Positions 63,295 to 64,000 of a stretch of DNA of 64,000 bases are shown in pieces; positions within the stretch are counted from its first letter, which is position 1; the number at the start of each line of letters is the position of its first letter. The DNA is from Candidatus Rokuibacteriota bacterium (GTDB lineage: Bacteria > Methylomirabilota > Methylomirabilia > Rokubacteriales > CSP1-6): contig JACQFL010000051.1 of NCBI GenBank assembly GCA_016200085.1, forward strand, positions 1-64,000, in the 5' to 3' direction. The notes beneath the pieces were generated by a model. It saw nothing but the letters and a program-made list of their open reading frames with translations. It did no database searches and was not told the origin of the DNA. A program made the position numbers and the translations under genes.

Positions 63295-64000
63295 TCAGGC
63301 CGCCGCCTGCGGCGCCGGCGCGCGGTGGAGCTCGGGCAGGACGGCGCGCGCGAACAGCCGCAGGTTGCGCTCCGCTTCCTCGGCGGCCATGCCCGCGTAG
63401 GAGAAGATGCCGACGAAGTGGTCGTTGCCCACGCGGCGGCGCACGTTCATGATCCGTTCGTACACCTGCTCGGGCGTGCCGTACACCTGGAGGTCCACGA
63501 AGAAGTCGATGACCTTGTCGGTGCCGTAGGTGTGGATCTTCTCCGCCATCTTGCCGTAGTACTCGTAGCCCTTGGTCGTGGCCAGGTGATCGCCGTCGAA
63601 GTGGTAGTGCTCCAGCACGGACTGGAAATAGCTCCCGATGTAGCGCGCCGCCATCTCGCGCGCGCGCTCCGCGCTCTCGTCCACGAAGGTCCAGCCCGCC
63701 GCGATCGGGGCGGGCGCCTCCGCGTGGTTCACCGCGCGGTAGATCGTGCGGTACTCCTCCAGCTCCTTCGCCACCTCGGACCACGGCTTCTGCGGGATGA
63801 TCAGCATGCCGACGCCGAGCTCGGCCATGATCCGGGCGGATTCCGGCGACACCGCGGCCGCGTACGTCCGCCCGCGGAACGACTTGAACGGCGCGGGGCG
63901 GATGGCCGCGCGCGGCTGCTTGACGAACGTCCCGTCGTACTCGCACCAGCCCGTCTCCAGCCCCCGCAGCAGCATCTCCGCGCTCTCGACGAAGCGCTGG
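63295..64000 (-). CDS. LLM-class flavin-dependent oxidoreductase, C-terminal part (cut by window edge)
   Basis: The frame is open to the right edge, so the start is outside; about 235 codons are visible. RPAPFKSFRGRTYAAAVSPE and AELGVGMLIIPQKPWSEVAKELEEYR are the late part of an FMNH2/F420-type luciferase-like barrel. The remainder (VIDFFVDLQVYGTPEQVYER and VGNDHFVGIFSYAGMAAEEAE) is the usual C-terminal helical tail. It is not close to the LLM protein at 56873. It is the first visible gene of an operon with the FAD oxidase and crotonase. Confidence 0.88.
   Translation of the reverse strand, partial: QRFVESAEMLLRGLETGWCEYDGTFVKQPRAAIRPAPFKSFRGRTYAAAVSPESARIMAELGVGMLIIPQKPWSEVAKELEEYRTIYRAVNHAEAPAPIAAGWTFVDESAERAREMAARYIGSYFQSVLEHYHFDGDHLATTKGYEYYGKMAEKIHTYGTDKVIDFFVDLQVYGTPEQVYERIMNVRRRVGNDHFVGIFSYAGMAAEEAERNLRLFARAVLPELHRAPAPQAAA

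Overview
The window is about 64 kb of very GC-rich, densely packed bacterial DNA. It reads as soil or groundwater chromosome: many branched-chain-amino-acid-type (HAAT) ABC transporters, acyl-CoA synthetases, acyl-CoA dehydrogenases and crotonases, frequent GTG/TTG starts, ATGA/GTGA stop-start overlaps, and short G/C-block intergenic repeats. This recalls Candidatus Rokubacteria (Methylomirabilota). That assignment is an inference from gene content, since there is no rRNA or marker phylogeny here. I saw no tRNA, rRNA, CRISPR array, insertion sequence or phage gene.

Region 1 (1-13.6 kb, minus strand) is one long operon read leftward from a good sigma70-type promoter at 13535-13563. It holds two HAAT permease pairs, two LivG ATPases, one LivF ATPase, three periplasmic binding proteins (the last cut by the left edge) and two long-chain-type acyl-CoA synthetases. 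The mixture suggests uptake and CoA activation of carboxylic acids rather than simple amino-acid import. Region 2 (13.6-17.4 kb, minus) has two crotonases, an AzgA-type purine permease and a secreted protein, ending in a hairpin terminator. Region 3 (17.5-24.9 kb, mostly plus) has a Tat-exported NMT1-type binding protein, a membrane protein gene split by an in-frame TAG, a PAP2 phosphatase (minus), an oligopeptide-type binding protein with two permeases but no ATPase, and a tandem pair of small single-TM proteins.

Region 4 (25-38.8 kb, minus) is a catabolic operon headed by a GntR/UTRA repressor with a 12-bp palindrome in its leader. It continues with EtfB, EtfA, an acyl-CoA dehydrogenase, a B12-dependent acyl-CoA mutase large subunit, IlvE-type aminotransferase, a class III aminotransferase, a HIT protein, the B12-binding mutase subunit, an acyl-CoA ligase, a second acyl-CoA dehydrogenase and a nitrate/sulfonate-type ABC transporter without a binding protein. 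The mutase carries Phe and Gln where methylmalonyl-CoA mutase has Tyr and Arg, so isobutyryl-CoA-type chemistry (valine or isobutyrate catabolism) is the better guess.

Region 5 (39-46.9 kb) holds two small genes, a WYL regulator with a Cas4/AddB-like Fe-S nuclease, a crotonase, an M20 peptidase, a two-domain rhodanese, an aminoglycoside-phosphotransferase-like kinase and a coiled-coil protein. Region 6 (47-54.5 kb, minus) holds an ACAD11-like dehydrogenase, an in-frame hotdog thioesterase/2-hydroxyacid dehydrogenase fusion, a thiolase, a PrsW-type protease and a FadB-type bifunctional enzyme. Region 7 (54.7-64 kb) holds an SDR, a 2H-like protein, NudC, a luciferase-like monooxygenase, an Xaa-Pro peptidase, a deoxyribosyltransferase-like protein, ribosomal protein S21 with a small partner, a decayed EamA transporter, a crotonase, a FAD amine oxidase and a second luciferase-like gene cut by the right edge.

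Three families of short palindromic intergenic repeats (called A, B and C below) recur across the window. They explain several spurious N-terminal extensions of the flanking genes.
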